From contig DASTUP010000048.1 of the NCBI GenBank assembly GCA_035759585.1, forward strand, positions 1 to 5,266: a stretch of 5,266 nt of DNA. Direction: 5' to 3'. Every line of letters starts with the position of its first letter. Position 1 is the stretch's first letter. A program made the position numbers and the translations under genes. Positions 4,132 through 5,266 of the stretch are shown one piece after another. Source of the stretch: CAMLLJ01 sp035759585 (GTDB taxonomy: Bacteria; Gemmatimonadota; Gemmatimonadetes; Gemmatimonadales; GWC2-71-9). The notes below the pieces were generated by a model. That model was not told where the DNA came from. It did no database searches and saw nothing but the letters and a program-made list of their open reading frames with translations.

Positions 4132-5266
4132 GTGGACTCGCTGATCACCGCCGCCGCCCGCGCACTCTCGGCGGGCGATCCGCTTGGCGCGCTCAAGCGG
4201 GTGGCGCTGCGCGACGACGCGCCGGCGCTGGCACTCCGCGGCATCGCCATGGCGCAGCTCGGCGATTACGCGCGCGCAAGGGCGCTCGTGCGCCGTGCTG
4301 CACGCGCCTTCGGGCATCGCGAGCCCGTGGCCCGCGCGAGGTGCATCGTCGCCGAGGCGGAGATCGCGCTCGCCGCGCGCGACCTGTCGTGGCCGGCGGA
4401 AGCGCTCGATGCCGCGCGCGCGACGCTCGAGGAGCGCGGCGATCGCGTGAATGCCGCGCACGCACAGTATCTCGTTGTGCGCCGTCTCCTGCTGATCGGC
4501 CGGCTCGGCGAAGCAGAACGCATGCTCGCGAACCTGGACCCGACACCGTTCCCGCCCGCACTGCGCGCGGCGCACGAGCTCGTCGCGGCCGGCATCGCGA
4601 TGCGGCGGATCCGGTCGAGGGAGGCGGGCGCGGCGCTCGCGCGTGCGGAGGCGGCGGCGCGTCGCGCAGGAGTGCCGGCGCTCATCGCGGAGGTCGCGAG
4701 CCTCGCTGCCATGCTCGAGGCGCCGGCGGCTCGCCGGACGACGAACGGTGAGGAGGAGCTGCTGACCCTCGCGGCGGTCGAAGAGGTGCTCGCATCCGGC
4801 ACGCTCGTCATCGACGGCTGCCGCCACGCCGTGAGCCGGGGCAGAACGTTCGTCTCCCTCGCCGGCCGCCCGGTGCTTTTCGCGTTGGCGCGCACGCTCG
4901 GCGAGGCGTGGCCCGCCGATGCATCGCGCGCGGCACTGCTCGCAGCCTTCGGCGCGCACTTCACCGATGCGTCGCACCGGGCGCGGCTCAGGGTCGAGAT
5001 CGCGCGGCTCCGCCGGGCGCTCGAGCCGCTGGCCGGCGTGGACGCGACGAAGGCGGGGTTCGTGCTGGTTCCGCGCGACGAGCTCGGCGTCGTCGTGATC
5101 GACCGGCCAGCGGACGAGCGGCACGGGAGAGTGCTCGCCCTTCTCTCCGACGGCGAAGGCTGGTCGAGCTCGGCGCTGGCGCTGGCACTCGCGACGAGCC
5201 AGCGGAGCGTGCAGCGCGCGCTCGACTCCCTGGCGGCGGATGGAAAAGTCCAGGCGTCGGGCCGAG
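4132..5266 (+). CDS. Probable transcriptional regulator with helical-repeat and two winged-helix regions (3' end beyond window)
   Basis: The frame is open from GTG 4132 to the right edge: 378 codons and no stop, so the C-terminus is missing. Residues about 5-195 are Ala/Leu/Arg-rich helices with TPR-like spacing (for example ALRGIAMAQLGDYARARALV, 34-53). Residues about 238-313 look like an OmpR/SARP-type winged helix: VSLAGRPVLFALARTL, then SHRARLRVEIARLRRALEPL (281-300), then a wing ending GFVLVP (309-314). Residues about 331-378 look like a second helix-turn-helix: RVLALLSDGEGWSSSALALA followed by TSQRSVQRALDSLAADGKVQ (355-374). The start is backed by GGGA five bases upstream. It diverges from the DUF899-DUF2182 pair across 120 bases, the usual arrangement for a regulator and its target. 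The signal is unknown. I am confident that it is a real gene, and moderately confident of the domain reading, which is by eye. Confidence 0.75.
   Translation, partial: MDSLITAAARALSAGDPLGALKRVALRDDAPALALRGIAMAQLGDYARARALVRRAARAFGHREPVARARCIVAEAEIALAARDLSWPAEALDAARATLEERGDRVNAAHAQYLVVRRLLLIGRLGEAERMLANLDPTPFPPALRAAHELVAAGIAMRRIRSREAGAALARAEAAARRAGVPALIAEVASLAAMLEAPAARRTTNGEEELLTLAAVEEVLASGTLVIDGCRHAVSRGRTFVSLAGRPVLFALARTLGEAWPADASRAALLAAFGAHFTDASHRARLRVEIARLRRALEPLAGVDATKAGFVLVPRDELGVVVIDRPADERHGRVLALLSDGEGWSSSALALALATSQRSVQRALDSLAADGKVQASGR

Noticed and set aside
4012..5124. Minus-strand frame running unbroken from the DUF899 gene upstream to about 5124 (628 codons in all)
   Set aside because: The extra 371 residues are Arg/Ala-rich, show no family resemblance and lie antisense to the divergent regulator, whose frame has clear domains. 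DUF899 similarity begins at the ATG at 4011, which has a ribosome site.

Overview
The window is high-GC bacterial DNA with six protein genes, none of them housekeeping. Gene content (a DUF2911 protein with a probable lipoprotein signal, an NTF2-like protein, a stand-alone receiver-like protein and a DUF899/DUF2182 pair) and the GC-rich two-hairpin intergenic repeats resemble Gemmatimonadota, possibly Longimicrobiales. This placement is an inference from general resemblance; the window has no rRNA or phylogenetic marker.

Layout. Positions 1-283 are intergenic: the right part of a palindromic repeat cut by the window edge, a strong factor-independent terminator (46-75) for something upstream, and a full two-hairpin repeat (102-147). 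A + strand gene (284-1462) encodes an exported protein, probably a lipoprotein, with a C-terminal DUF2911 domain. A half copy of the repeat lies just behind it (1479-1498). Next is a small NTF2-like/DUF4440-type protein (1620-2042), followed by a second full repeat (2061-2107). A stand-alone CheY-like receiver (2269-2640) lacks the phospho-acceptor aspartate. It converges on a minus-strand pair: a DUF899 thioredoxin-like protein (3238-4011) and, overlapping its stop codon by one base, a DUF2182 membrane protein (2696-3238). Diverging from this pair is a large regulator-like protein (4132 to beyond the right edge) with a helical-repeat N-terminus, an OmpR/SARP-type winged helix and a second helix-turn-helix.

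How the parts may work together. The clearest functional unit is the right half: a DUF899-DUF2182 operon divergent from a probable transcription factor, with a 120-bp shared control region that contains a duplicated 8-bp palindrome. A thiol protein with a CPSC motif coupled to a His/Met/Cys-bearing membrane protein suggests a redox or metal-handling unit under the control of the divergent gene; this is a hypothesis. The left half looks like independent single-gene units separated by palindromic repeats that sit 16-18 nt behind stop codons.

The most unusual items are the TGAA-loop two-hairpin repeat family (four copies in about 2.1 kb, with two forming a perfect 20-bp inverted pair around the NTF2-like gene), the degenerate receiver, and the double-HTH regulator with its putative operator.
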